This document shows positions 8,198 to 16,619 of a stretch of DNA of 64,000 nt, one piece after another. The position numbers and the translations under genes are program-made. The notes below the pieces were generated by a model. That model ran no database searches. It worked only from the letters and a program-made list of their open reading frames with translations, and was not told the DNA's origin. Origin of the DNA: JACKDW01 sp964621785. Lineage in GTDB: Bacteria > Myxococcota_A > Polyangia > Nannocystales > Nannocystaceae. Numbering within the stretch: the first letter of the stretch is position 1; each line of letters opens with the position of its first letter. The stretch covers positions 1 to 64,000 of the forward strand of contig CAZUPD010000017.1 of the NCBI GenBank assembly GCA_964621785.1, written 5' to 3'.

Positions 8198-9186
8198 TTC
8201 GGTGGGAAAGCCTCCAAGTGGCCGTGGCAGTGTGCATGCTTGCGACCGGGTGTAAGTACGGGAGTGTCAAGGCAACGGGCGACGTCGCCACGGTCCTTCC
8301 CACAAAAATACCCGTGTTGCAGGATGTCGGGGATTTGTGCCGGCTCGGTGCGGCAACTTCCGGAGATATTTCTCGAGACAGTTGCGAAACCTTTGACAAA
8401 ACCCAGCCCGTGTATGCGAGTGCGGCCAAACAGCTGGCGAGCTACGGTCTCGCCCTCAAGGAGCTTGCCGGTGCAGGCAGTATCGAAGCGGGTGACCTCG
8501 TCACCGCGCTGCTCGAGGTTGGCGACCTTGGCGACCTTGGCGGGATTCCAATCGAAGGAGGCACCGAGGTATTTTCGGCGGCGGTTGGCGTGCTTGTAGA
8601 TGTATTTGCAAATGGATATAAGAAACGCAATGTGCGGGAAGCCGTCACCAAGACCGATCGGGCCGTGCAATGTCTCGTCGCCCGGGAGCTTGTGAACATT
8701 CAAGCTGTCAAGGGCCAGCTCACCGGTCTTTCGAGCAACCTCGTGCAGGAACGGCAGGATATCGAGGTGCTGCGGGAAAAACTCGAGACCTCTCGTCCCG
8801 AACCTCCGGCAGAATCGACCGACGCGAGTGAGGCCGTGTACACGGCGGCGAAAACCGCCTGGCGGGCCCGCAGGGATGCGACCGAGTCGCGCAACGTGGT
8901 TGTCGGTGGGGCGACTTTGACAGTCACAACAGCCATGCGCCAAGTCGAAGCACTCGAGCGCGCACTCAAATCATTCGCCGTCGCCCATAATCGCCTCGCC
9001 TGCTTTCCGGACCAGATCGGGACCATGCGCGACGGGAAGTTGTTGGAACTCGTACTCGACGATATTCGCTGTGCCGCTACCAATGACGACAAACCCGGGC
9101 CACAATGTTTGCGGGTCGCTAAGGTTCTAGAGGTCAATCACACCTGTGCACAGGTTGCGGCACCCCAACCAAGGTGTGTGTGGTAG
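8188..9186 (+). CDS. Lipoprotein with extended helical region, unknown function
   Basis: 332 residues; signal peptide with lipobox L-A-T-G-C (Cys22). The rest is mostly Ala/Leu/Glu/Arg-rich and likely helical, with a predicted coiled coil around residues 175-215 and several Cys, including in the final 40 residues. A short direct repeat at 8521-8540 gives GDLGDLGG. It overlaps the phosphoesterase gene by 10 bp and lies 12 bp before the next gene. No known family is recognised; the partnership suggests an envelope-anchored component acting with the other two products. Confidence 0.8.
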   Translation: MSMIRWESLQVAVAVCMLATGCKYGSVKATGDVATVLPTKIPVLQDVGDLCRLGAATSGDISRDSCETFDKTQPVYASAAKQLASYGLALKELAGAGSIEAGDLVTALLEVGDLGDLGGIPIEGGTEVFSAAVGVLVDVFANGYKKRNVREAVTKTDRAVQCLVARELVNIQAVKGQLTGLSSNLVQERQDIEVLREKLETSRPEPPAESTDASEAVYTAAKTAWRARRDATESRNVVVGGATLTVTTAMRQVEALERALKSFAVAHNRLACFPDQIGTMRDGKLLELVLDDIRCAATNDDKPGPQCLRVAKVLEVNHTCAQVAAPQPRCVW

Positions 9187-9198
9187 GAGCGAGCTTCT

Positions 9199-9624
9199 AT
9201 GTCCGATATCATTTCGATCGCCAAACAAACCCTCGAACTTTCCAAAATATGCGATGAATATGCAACGGCTTTACGCGACCGTGCCCGCGAGTTGTGGCGT
9301 GCCGGGACCATCGACGAGGATGCCTACGATGATGCGGCCGCGGCCTACAATCGCATCCGCGGAAAGTCGCGCGAATTTGGTGCTCGGGCATCGTCTCTGG
9401 CAGCCCAGGGAATCGCACGCGAGTTGTCACAACTTGCACAGGCAACCGATCAACTCAAGCACGCCCGCGGCCGCCTCGACCGAGCCGCCAATATCGTCGC
9501 TTTGACCACCAAGTTGGTCGCCATGGCGACAGCGATCGCCGCAATGGCCCTGGCTCCGAATCCGGGAACGGTGGTCGCCTCGGCCGCTGCGATCAAAGAA
9601 GTCGTAGCGACCCTGCACAGTTAG
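9199..9624 (+). CDS. Small helical protein with hydrophobic C-terminal segment
   Basis: 141 residues, largely helical. The N-terminal 90 residues are charged and coiled-coil-like; a hydrophobic Ala/Met/Thr-rich stretch (about residues 95-130) could insert in a membrane or form a glycine-zipper-like hairpin. It has no signal peptide. It follows the lipoprotein by 12 bp, the end of the three-gene unit. The function is unknown; the general look resembles small membrane-associated helical proteins, but no specific match can be claimed. Confidence 0.75.
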   Translation: MSDIISIAKQTLELSKICDEYATALRDRARELWRAGTIDEDAYDDAAAAYNRIRGKSREFGARASSLAAQGIARELSQLAQATDQLKHARGRLDRAANIVALTTKLVAMATAIAAMALAPNPGTVVASAAAIKEVVATLHS

Positions 9625-9666
9625 TCTGAACTTTCAGTCATGTTTGAGATGCCAGGCCAGGCCAGG

Positions 9667-10812
9667 CTACTCGATGCATTCGACTTCGTACGGGGCACAG
9701 GCGAAGCGGACATGGATATGTCCGGTATGGCCGTGGGAGTGACGCACGAGTCCGAGGTTGGCTCCCCACCCACGGGGCCATTGGACCAGATCGTCGAGTT
9801 CGTCGGGCGTCGCGCCAGCAGCTCTCGCGGCCCGGACAAGCCTGCGTTGACGGCGGTAGTCCAGGAAAATTCGAATGACAGCCCCCGTGCGGGCAAATGC
9901 TTTGATCAGTTCCCAGGTTGCCACCCAGTCGACCCGATGTGGTCTCGGAGACAGGCGTTGGGGGACTGTTTCACGCAGGGGGAGCCGGATGTCGAGGTCA
10001 CGACCTGACTGATGGGACTTGTGTCCACCTACGGGACCGCCGCGTTTGCGACTCATGGTGCCGACACGAAGGTCACCGCGGTAGTCCGTCGTGTCGCGAA
10101 AATCGTGGAGCGCCACGACGGTGCTGCGTACGGCGAGGGTTGTGCCCCAAGCGGAGTTTGGATAACGCAGGTCGTACTGCTCGCTTTGGGGGAGCCGCAC
10201 GGCGTTGACCAAGCGCCCATCATTGGGGGGTCCGATGCTAAACGCACCGGGCCGGATGTCCGCCGCCACACCCGGGAGCGGACGATCATCATCGTAGGCT
10301 GTCTTTAAGGTCGGGTCGGACCATACGACAACCTGCTCGCCCGGCTCGAGCGTGCGCCCGACGGTGCGTAGATTGTAAGCCCGAAGATCCATCGACTCCG
10401 CCCCGTGTCTACGGGCGATCGAAACCCAGGTGTCCCCCTCGCGGACGGTCCAGATGTGCTTTTCCCGAGGCGGGGGCGAGATCGTCGAACGCAGGCGGAC
10501 GGTGTCACCAGCCTTGAGTTCGTCGTCGAGTTCGAGCTCCTTGTTGGACTGGGCGATATGTCGCGGGTGCACGCGGTAGCGATAGGCGAGTTGCTCGATC
10601 GTTTCGCGCGGGACCACGACGTGACGGATGAGCGGTGGGCGTCGGCGATCGTTGGTTGTATTTGCATCTGAACTCGCGTCCGAGATCGTATCGGAGGCGG
10701 TTGTCGCCAGAAGATGGATGAGAACTGCGCCGAGCACCGGATTTGAGGATACCAAACCCAGGTTTGATCGCAGAACACAACTCGCATGTGCAGATCGGCA
10801 TTGCAAATGCAC
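9667..10812 (-). CDS. LysM-LysM murein endopeptidase, MepA (M74) type
   Basis: 381 residues. After a hydrophobic N-terminal segment come two LysM peptidoglycan-binding modules (about 62-107 and 118-163) and a C-terminal penicillin-insensitive murein endopeptidase domain (about 200-375). The MepA zinc signature is intact: S-H-Q-x-G-x-D-x-D (His267, Asp274) and H-x-H (His365, His367). It should cleave the D-Ala-meso-DAP cross-link in the periplasm. The first 20 residues do not look like a classical signal, so the true start may be further in. It is convergent with the preceding three-gene unit. Confidence 0.9.
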   Translation of the reverse strand: MHLQCRSAHASCVLRSNLGLVSSNPVLGAVLIHLLATTASDTISDASSDANTTNDRRRPPLIRHVVVPRETIEQLAYRYRVHPRHIAQSNKELELDDELKAGDTVRLRSTISPPPREKHIWTVREGDTWVSIARRHGAESMDLRAYNLRTVGRTLEPGEQVVVWSDPTLKTAYDDDRPLPGVAADIRPGAFSIGPPNDGRLVNAVRLPQSEQYDLRYPNSAWGTTLAVRSTVVALHDFRDTTDYRGDLRVGTMSRKRGGPVGGHKSHQSGRDLDIRLPLRETVPQRLSPRPHRVDWVATWELIKAFARTGAVIRIFLDYRRQRRLVRAARAAGATPDELDDLVQWPRGWGANLGLVRHSHGHTGHIHVRFACAPYEVECIE

Positions 10813-10875
10813 GCAAGCCCGCAGGGATGTGTTTGCAAATGCACGCGTACGCGCGCGATTTCTTGTAAGAACGAC

Positions 10876-10912
10876 AAAAGCCCCTCACAGCGGAAGCTGT
10901 GAAGGGCTCTCT
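10876..10912 (-). terminator. Intrinsic terminator after pspA
   Basis: On the minus strand AGCCCTTCACAG pairs with CTGTGAGGGGCT (one bulge) across CTTCCG, followed by TTTTGT. It lies about 20 bp past the pspA stop codon and would end the pspA transcript before the endopeptidase gene. Confidence 0.8.
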
Positions 10913-10929
10913 GTGGCAGCGATAAGCGT

Positions 10930-11712
10930 TTAGCTCTCGCCGAGTTTGGCCTTGAGGGCTGCGAGCTCGTCGTCGACAGGATCGCTCGGGGCTGCCGTGT
11001 TCGGCTCGCCACCCGCGAGTTGCTTGGGGCCCTCGCTGCTCGGTCCGAGCATCTTTGCCTTGAGGGCTGCGAGGTCATCGTCGACGCCACTACTCGCTGC
11101 GAGTGCTTTGAACTGGCTGTCGAGATCGGCTTCTTGCCCCGCGGCTGTCAACTCGTAGGTCGCCTCAGCCTCGGCTTCGAGGGCGTCGACCTTTTGTGAC
11201 ATCCGGTCGAAGGTATCGAAGGCACTGGTCGCGTTGATCCCCTGCAGGGTGTTGTTGATGGTGCGTTGGGCCTCGGCCCGTTTGGCCCGGGAGATCAGGA
11301 GATTGCGCTTGCGCTTGGCCTCGTCGATTTTTGAGTCGAGGTTGCGAAGGGCACCTTTGAGCTGGGTCGAGGCGGCATTTTGCTTTTCCCACTGACCCTT
11401 GAGTTCCTCGGCGATCGACTCGTGTTGTTTTTTGCGTTCGAGGGCCGCGCGGGCGAGGTTTTCGTCGCCGGCACGTAGGGCGAGCATCGCCTTTTTTTCC
11501 CAATCGTTGGCCTTGACGGCCTCGGCCTCGTACTGCTTGCGCAAGCGTTTTTCGTCAGCGATTGCAACTGCAACTTGTTTCTTTGCATCAACAAGTTGTT
11601 TTTTCATGTCGATAATCGCTTGGTTGAGCATCTTCTCGGGATCCTCAGCCTCGCTGATCATATGGTTGACGTTGGAGCGGAACAGATTCCCAATTCTATC
11701 GAAAAGACCCAT
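10930..11712 (-). CDS. pspA: PspA/IM30 (Vipp1-like) membrane-stress protein
   Basis: 260 residues with the start typical of PspA/IM30 proteins (MGLFDRIGNLFRSN, an amphipathic helix) and a long coiled-coil core (residues about 25-215). PspA-family proteins are ESCRT-III-like; they assemble on and stabilise the inner membrane under stress. The C-terminus carries two short related acidic helices containing the phrase DDELAALKAK, joined by a Gly/Ala/Pro/Ser linker, an extension beyond the core family. The start codon overlaps the stop of the upstream YbjN-like gene (TAATG). No PspF-type activator adjoins it; the sigma-54 activator in this window adjoins the SPFH gene. Confidence 0.92.
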   Translation of the reverse strand: MGLFDRIGNLFRSNVNHMISEAEDPEKMLNQAIIDMKKQLVDAKKQVAVAIADEKRLRKQYEAEAVKANDWEKKAMLALRAGDENLARAALERKKQHESIAEELKGQWEKQNAASTQLKGALRNLDSKIDEAKRKRNLLISRAKRAEAQRTINNTLQGINATSAFDTFDRMSQKVDALEAEAEATYELTAAGQEADLDSQFKALAASSGVDDDLAALKAKMLGPSSEGPKQLAGGEPNTAAPSDPVDDELAALKAKLGES

Positions 11713-12128
11713 TAGTTTGCCTCCTTCGCGGCGCCGGCTTGCCGCCAGGGATCGAGTTTGCCGAGGTGCGTGTCGAGGCTGAGGGACATGTCGTCGATCA
11801 TTGCCTGGAACTCGCCGAAGTCGAGGTTCTCCACTTGGTATGCACCGGAGAGGACGATCTGATTGCCGCGTAGGCTATACGAGGCATGGAGCAGTTCCTC
11901 GTTGAGTGCGAGCAACAGCTGAAACAGTTCTTCGCGGTTCGGGGTTTGCTCGCCACACTCAAAGACCGGCGCTGAGAACAGCACAATCGGGTCTTCCAAC
12001 CGCAGAACGATCGCCGAGTTTTGGGGATTCCCCGGATCGATCACCCACGTGTTCTCCGTGCCTTGGAGCTGTTCGTAGGTGAGATCCATCCGAAGCATGT
12101 ACGACTCGAGTCTGTCTACATAATTCAT
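11712..12128 (-). CDS. YbjN/type III chaperone-like small protein, PspA partner
   Basis: 138 residues from the ATG at 12128; a longer frame from 12188 has an unconvincing Pro/His-rich start. The alternating strand-helix pattern with an acidic, conserved-looking surface resembles the YbjN/CesT (type III secretion chaperone-like) fold. The N-terminus is a helix, followed by strands around VIDPG and FSAPVF. Its stop codon overlaps the pspA start, so the two are co-translated. The likely role is binding or modulating PspA; this is inferred from the tight linkage and not shown directly. Confidence 0.75.
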   Translation of the reverse strand: MNYVDRLESYMLRMDLTYEQLQGTENTWVIDPGNPQNSAIVLRLEDPIVLFSAPVFECGEQTPNREELFQLLLALNEELLHASYSLRGNQIVLSGAYQVENLDFGEFQAMIDDMSLSLDTHLGKLDPWRQAGAAKEAN

Positions 12129-12357
12129 CGGTGTTGACGCGGGGGGGTGATGGAGCGCCCGCGGGGGCCCATTGTAGGAGGCGGACATGGGGGCGGCAAG
12201 CGAGGTTTGCTGTGATCACGATTGCCGACGGTCGATCGAGTTGGTCGTGGGAGCGCACAAGCGACGTCATGCGCTCGGTTCGAAAAGGTTTCATCAACCC
12301 ACGTTCGGCTGTCTCACCCGCCGTTGATCGACCTGCGAGACCCGGGACTGTTCGCCC

Positions 12358-13569
12358 ATGGGTTCGCCTGTGCAGTGTTGCGCGTGCATGTGTGTGATAC
12401 CCCGGGGTGTGCTGTCCTCCGACCCCCTGTTTGTGCTCGCCGGGTTGTGCGGGTTGGTGGTTGCAAGCGAATGGTTGGTTGCGCACACACGCTTGCGGCA
12501 CATCGGCAGTGCGTTGCTGATCATCCTGTTGGGGATCGCGGCGGCGAACCTCGGCGTGTTGCCGACCGGAACCGATCCGGGCGATGCCGCAGTGGTCTAC
12601 GACAGCGTATTTGGGACGCTCTCGCGTCTGGCGATCTTTTGGTTGTTGCTCGCTGTCGACCTGCGGGCATTGGCACGGGCCGGTGGGCCCATGATCGTCC
12701 TGTTCCTCATTGGATCGACTGGCACAGCGATCGGTGTGTACATCGGGATGATGCTGTCCGGGGGGACAGAGGTTTTTGGTGCCCAAACTCCTGCCCTTGC
12801 GGGCATGTTCGCTGCGACCTACACCGGAGGATCGATCAACTTTAACGCGGTTGCCCTCGAGTACAACGTGATGGACGATGGCCTGCTCTACGCGGGTACA
12901 GCAGCGATCGACAATATCCTGACCGCGTTGTGGATGGCGGTCGCGCTCGCTTTACCGAGATTGTTGTATCGGCATTGGCCGGGGAAGATCGAACGCGTGC
13001 GGAGTCGGGTCCAACGCGCCCTCGATGATCTCCGGCCGATGACACTGTCTGACTACGGCACGCTGTGTGGCCTCGGGTTCGCCGGTTTGTGGGCCGCCGA
13101 CACAGGGACGCAGTGGCTCGCCAGTTGGGATGTACATGTTCCTTCGATCATTTTGCTCACCGTCTTCGCCCTCGGACTCGCGCAACTCCCCAAGCGACGC
13201 ATCCCCTGGGTCCGCCATGCCCATCGCCTCGGCATGGTTGCGGTACTGGTGTTTCTGGCCGTGATCGGTTTGTACTGTGACCTCGCAGCTCTCCCGCGGC
13301 TGGCAGCTCTCGGCCCCGCGCTCTTGATTTGGGCAGCGGTTGCGATCGGGACAAACGGTGTGTGTACATTTCTTGCCGCCCGCATGTTCCGCTTTGATCC
13401 GGACATGGCTGCCGTTGCCTCCCAGGCGAATGTTGGTGGGGGAACATCGGCCATGGCATTGGCCCAAAGCCTCGGGCGCAGTGACCTTGTCTTGCCGGCA
13501 ATCCTACTCGGTGCCCTCGGCAATGCCCTCGGAACATTTTTGGGCCTCTGGATGGCGGGGATTTTGTGA
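12358..13569 (+). CDS. DUF819 family integral membrane protein
   Basis: Up to 403 residues with about ten membrane helices. The segment AATYTGGSINFNAVA and the second-half repeat around ANVGGGTSAMALA are typical of DUF819 (YjcL-like) proteins, which look like transporters with two inverted repeats; the substrate is unknown. The first dozen codons are odd (Cys-rich) and the real start may be the ATG at 12388 or the GTG at 12409, just before SSDPLF. It overlaps the next gene by 4 bp. Confidence 0.85.
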   Translation: MGSPVQCCACMCVIPRGVLSSDPLFVLAGLCGLVVASEWLVAHTRLRHIGSALLIILLGIAAANLGVLPTGTDPGDAAVVYDSVFGTLSRLAIFWLLLAVDLRALARAGGPMIVLFLIGSTGTAIGVYIGMMLSGGTEVFGAQTPALAGMFAATYTGGSINFNAVALEYNVMDDGLLYAGTAAIDNILTALWMAVALALPRLLYRHWPGKIERVRSRVQRALDDLRPMTLSDYGTLCGLGFAGLWAADTGTQWLASWDVHVPSIILLTVFALGLAQLPKRRIPWVRHAHRLGMVAVLVFLAVIGLYCDLAALPRLAALGPALLIWAAVAIGTNGVCTFLAARMFRFDPDMAAVASQANVGGGTSAMALAQSLGRSDLVLPAILLGALGNALGTFLGLWMAGIL

Positions 13570-14162
13570 AGGTTGAAGTCGTTGCGGTCGATGTCGGCGG
13601 GGTATTGTTTTCGGATGGGAGCGGGGAGTTACTGCGCCGCGCGCCCGAGTTGACCGAGATTCTTCGAGGGCCATGTGCGCGGCAGCTCAAGTGCGGCCAG
13701 ATCGGGTCAGCCGCGTTTTGGCGATGGGCGTGTGAACGGATGCCTCGCGGTTGGGATGTCGCTCGGGTCAGGTCGGCGTGGTTTGCCGCCTATCACCCGG
13801 TGCGGGCCATCCACGAGCTTGTGGCGGCGCTCAGAATCCCGTGTCCCCGGCCGCGGATCGTCGCGTTTTCCGGTAATTTCGCCGAGCGCGTCACCTGGCT
13901 CGAACACCGGTTTCCGTTTCGCCACCTGTTTGACAGCGAGGTCTGGTCCCACGAAGTCGGCCACACCAAACCATCTCCAGAATTTGTTGATGCATTGATT
14001 GCACATGTCGCGGTGCAGCCGTCGCAGATCGTCTACCTCGACGACAAACCATCCGCATTCGCTCCGGCGCGCGAGCGGGGGATGTTGTGCCTCCACGTAC
14101 AAGCTGGGGCGAGTGTTGAGCCGCTTCGCCAGCAACTTCGCGGATGGGGGGTTGTGTGCTAG
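13566..14162 (+). CDS. HAD superfamily hydrolase
   Basis: 198 residues, GTG start overlapping the previous stop codon. HAD motif I is DVGGVLF (residues 8-14), with motif II near AFSGN, the Lys of motif III in GHTKPSPEF, and motif IV YLDDKP. The second Asp of motif I is replaced by Gly, as in many HAD-IA members with other acceptors and in some inactive ones. It is probably a small-molecule phosphatase; the substrate is unknown. Coupled to the DUF819 gene. Confidence 0.85.
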   Translation: MKVEVVAVDVGGVLFSDGSGELLRRAPELTEILRGPCARQLKCGQIGSAAFWRWACERMPRGWDVARVRSAWFAAYHPVRAIHELVAALRIPCPRPRIVAFSGNFAERVTWLEHRFPFRHLFDSEVWSHEVGHTKPSPEFVDALIAHVAVQPSQIVYLDDKPSAFAPARERGMLCLHVQAGASVEPLRQQLRGWGVVC

Positions 14163-14280
14163 CAAGTTCCCGGGGGCGAATGGTCCGGCGAGGGAGTCCT
14201 TCGCTCCTGCTGACGTTGCTCGTTGTGGGCGGTGAGACGCTGGTCAACACCATCACGCCCGCGGATCGGCACCGTTCCGT

Positions 14281-15384
14281 ATGAAAATCCTCGCCCTCGA
14301 CCCGTTCCACAGCGGTAGCCATCACCAGTTTTTGCATGGCTGGCAGACGCACTCCCGCCATGAGTTTGTATGTCTGACCCTGCCGGGCCGCCATTTCAAG
14401 TGGCGCATGCGACATGCCGCGATCACGTTCGCCGAACAGGTGCGGGCGCAGTTGTCCGAAGGCGCGCGTTTCGATGTTCTATGGGGTTCGGACATGCTCA
14501 ACCTCGCCGAGTTTCGCGGGCTGTGTCCCGAGCTTCGGGAATTGCCCAGTGTGGTCTATTTTCACGAAAATCAACTGACCTACCCACTCTCGCCGGGTCA
14601 ATCCCGTGACTATCAACTTGTGTTTACAAATTTCTCGACATGCTTGGCCGCCGACGAGGTGTGGTTCAACTCGAGGTACCACCGCGACGATTTCTTGCAA
14701 GCATTGGTCGCGTATCTTCGCCGGATGCCCAAGCCCTCACTGTGTGGTCGGGTCCCCGAGATCGTCGAACGCTCGGGTGTGTACCCTCCCGGAATCGCCA
14801 CATCTGAACTGCAAACACAGACGCGAACCGGACCCCTACACATCGTTTGGCCCCACCGATGGGAGCACGACAAGGGGCCAGACGTGTTCTTTGACGCACT
14901 CAAAAAATTGCTTGTACAAGGTGTCCCGTTTGTCGTGAGTGTGATCGGCGAAACCTTCCGCCACACGCCTCCGGTGTTTGCAGATGCCCGCGCGTGGCTG
15001 GGCGAGCGCGTGCATACGTGGGGGTACCAGGCGTCGCGCAGGGACTATCTCGATGTACTTGCAAGCGCTGATGTGGTCGTCTCGACTGCCTCCCACGAGT
15101 TTTTTGGTATTGCCGTACTCGAGGCCGCTGGCTCGGGGTGTGTCCCCGTTGTTCCAAAGCGTCTCGCCTATCCCGAGACACTCGGCGATGCCGGCGTTTT
15201 TTATGATGGAACCGCCGAGCGGCTCGCGGACCAATTGATTGTGCTTGCAACAAAAAAACAGGATGGAGGGGCTCTTTGGGACCATACGCGACGATCTCCG
15301 CAGGACGTCGTCGCTCCGTATGCTTGGTCGGTCGCCGCCCGACGAATGGACGACGCGGTCGCGCAATTGCGTCAGTCGCAGTAG
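14281..15384 (+). CDS. tRNA-queuosine alpha-mannosyltransferase-like glycosyltransferase (DUF3524/QTMAN family)
   Basis: 367 residues. The N-terminal half is a DUF3524 domain (about residues 1-165; hallmarks MKILALDPFHSGSH, HFKWRMR, ENQLTYP, FNSRYHR). A GT4-type glycosyltransferase half follows with the EFFGIAVLEAAGSG donor-binding motif. The human member (GTDC1/QTMAN) mannosylates queuosine in tRNA-Asp, and bacterial relatives are named after it; activity here is inferred. The gene is 118 bp downstream of the HAD gene and overlaps the convergent phosphoesterase gene by 13 bp. Confidence 0.85.
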   Translation: MKILALDPFHSGSHHQFLHGWQTHSRHEFVCLTLPGRHFKWRMRHAAITFAEQVRAQLSEGARFDVLWGSDMLNLAEFRGLCPELRELPSVVYFHENQLTYPLSPGQSRDYQLVFTNFSTCLAADEVWFNSRYHRDDFLQALVAYLRRMPKPSLCGRVPEIVERSGVYPPGIATSELQTQTRTGPLHIVWPHRWEHDKGPDVFFDALKKLLVQGVPFVVSVIGETFRHTPPVFADARAWLGERVHTWGYQASRRDYLDVLASADVVVSTASHEFFGIAVLEAAGSGCVPVVPKRLAYPETLGDAGVFYDGTAERLADQLIVLATKKQDGGALWDHTRRSPQDVVAPYAWSVAARRMDDAVAQLRQSQ

Positions 15385-16619
15385 GGCATTCCCGGAGAGG
15401 GCGGACTGTGCAGCGGGCCATCGGCACCCGGTGGCGGCACTTCGACAAAGCACCGCTCGATCGTTTGTCCAAAGGTCAGTCGCAAGTACCCGAATCGCGG
15501 CGGTCCGACGCCTTGGTCGGCACCGGCTGTGCCGACGATCGTTTCGTGGAGGGTGCGCCCCGCAACCCCGAGCTGTGGGTAATCGGCGAGGGCGTGGTTG
15601 TGACCGGCGAGGAGGAGGTCGGCGTCGCGAACCGCCAGTGCAGTCATCAAGTGTTGGGCTTGGTCTTCACGCGTCCACCCGTCTCCGGAAAAATGAGGGT
15701 AGGGTGGGTAGTGGGTGCCTAGCAGGAGGAAGTCGTCCTCGCCGCGGTCGAGCAGGTGGTCGAGTCGACCTTCGACCGAGCGGGCGAGCGAGCCACTTCC
15801 GCTGTCGAGCAACACAGTTTTTGCGCCACAGATTGAAAATTCATGGGTCCCCGGGCCGAATGCGGTGTGATAGGGCGAGCTTGAATTGTCGAGTACATCG
15901 TGGTTGCCCGGGGTCAGTGCGACCGGGATCGTTGCCTGTGCAATCATTTGGCTCAGGTCCGTAAACTCCTCGTGTTCGGTCCACTCGCTGAGATCACCGA
16001 GGATCAAAAGACCCAACAGGGGCTCGCCCGTATCTACTGATGCATATGTCTCTTCAGATAGGCGTTCGAGGATCGCTGCCAGTTGGGCACGGCCGGTTTG
16101 AACGTCGGCTGTCACGGCGATGCGGAAGGTCTCCGGGCACGGAAGATGGCCGCGGATCCACTGGGTATCACCGGCAGTGAAGTCGAGGGAAAGCGTTCGT
16201 TGCAGGCCGGGGTTGTCGGCTGTTCCGAGTGGATGCGGATCGGACTCTGGTCCGACCGTCAGCACGATCCTCGGATCGACGTTGTCGAGGACAAGCGTGC
16301 GCAGGAGCGGGGTCTGTTCGCGCGTGCGGGTGACACTGATGGCAAAGTCGCCAGGGCCGGCTACACGGGCGTAGAGGTTGTCGCGTTCGATTCGAACCAG
16401 GCCGCGGGCATCCCAGGATTCGGCGTGGGTCGCCTGTGGGTGTTGAAACCGGAGCTCGAATCCGTCGGCCGTACGCCCGCGGGCGAGTTCATTTTCGAGG
16501 CGGACGCGACACTCGGGCTCGGTGTAGTCGGGCTGAGAGCACTCCGGGGTCACGCACTGCGGCAGGGCGAGTATCAAAATAATTGTAGGAACAACGAAAA
16601 TAGTAGCGATTCGTCTCAC
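15372..16619 (-). CDS. Exported metallophosphoesterase with N-terminal sensory-like domain
   Basis: About 415 residues from the GTG at 16619, which overlaps the upstream stop codon by 4 bp; the longer frame to 16748 runs through the upstream gene. The N-terminus is hydrophobic and ends near L-P-Q-C, a weak lipobox. Residues about 30-165 form a beta-rich Cys-containing domain. The calcineurin-like core follows: DVQTGR, GDLSE, GNHD, THYPPY and GHNH. It is likely periplasmic or surface-bound. The second metallophosphoesterase of the window (7349-8197) is unrelated beyond the core. Confidence 0.85.
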   Translation of the reverse strand: MRRIATIFVVPTIILILALPQCVTPECSQPDYTEPECRVRLENELARGRTADGFELRFQHPQATHAESWDARGLVRIERDNLYARVAGPGDFAISVTRTREQTPLLRTLVLDNVDPRIVLTVGPESDPHPLGTADNPGLQRTLSLDFTAGDTQWIRGHLPCPETFRIAVTADVQTGRAQLAAILERLSEETYASVDTGEPLLGLLILGDLSEWTEHEEFTDLSQMIAQATIPVALTPGNHDVLDNSSSPYHTAFGPGTHEFSICGAKTVLLDSGSGSLARSVEGRLDHLLDRGEDDFLLLGTHYPPYPHFSGDGWTREDQAQHLMTALAVRDADLLLAGHNHALADYPQLGVAGRTLHETIVGTAGADQGVGPPRFGYLRLTFGQTIERCFVEVPPPGADGPLHSPPSPGMPYCD

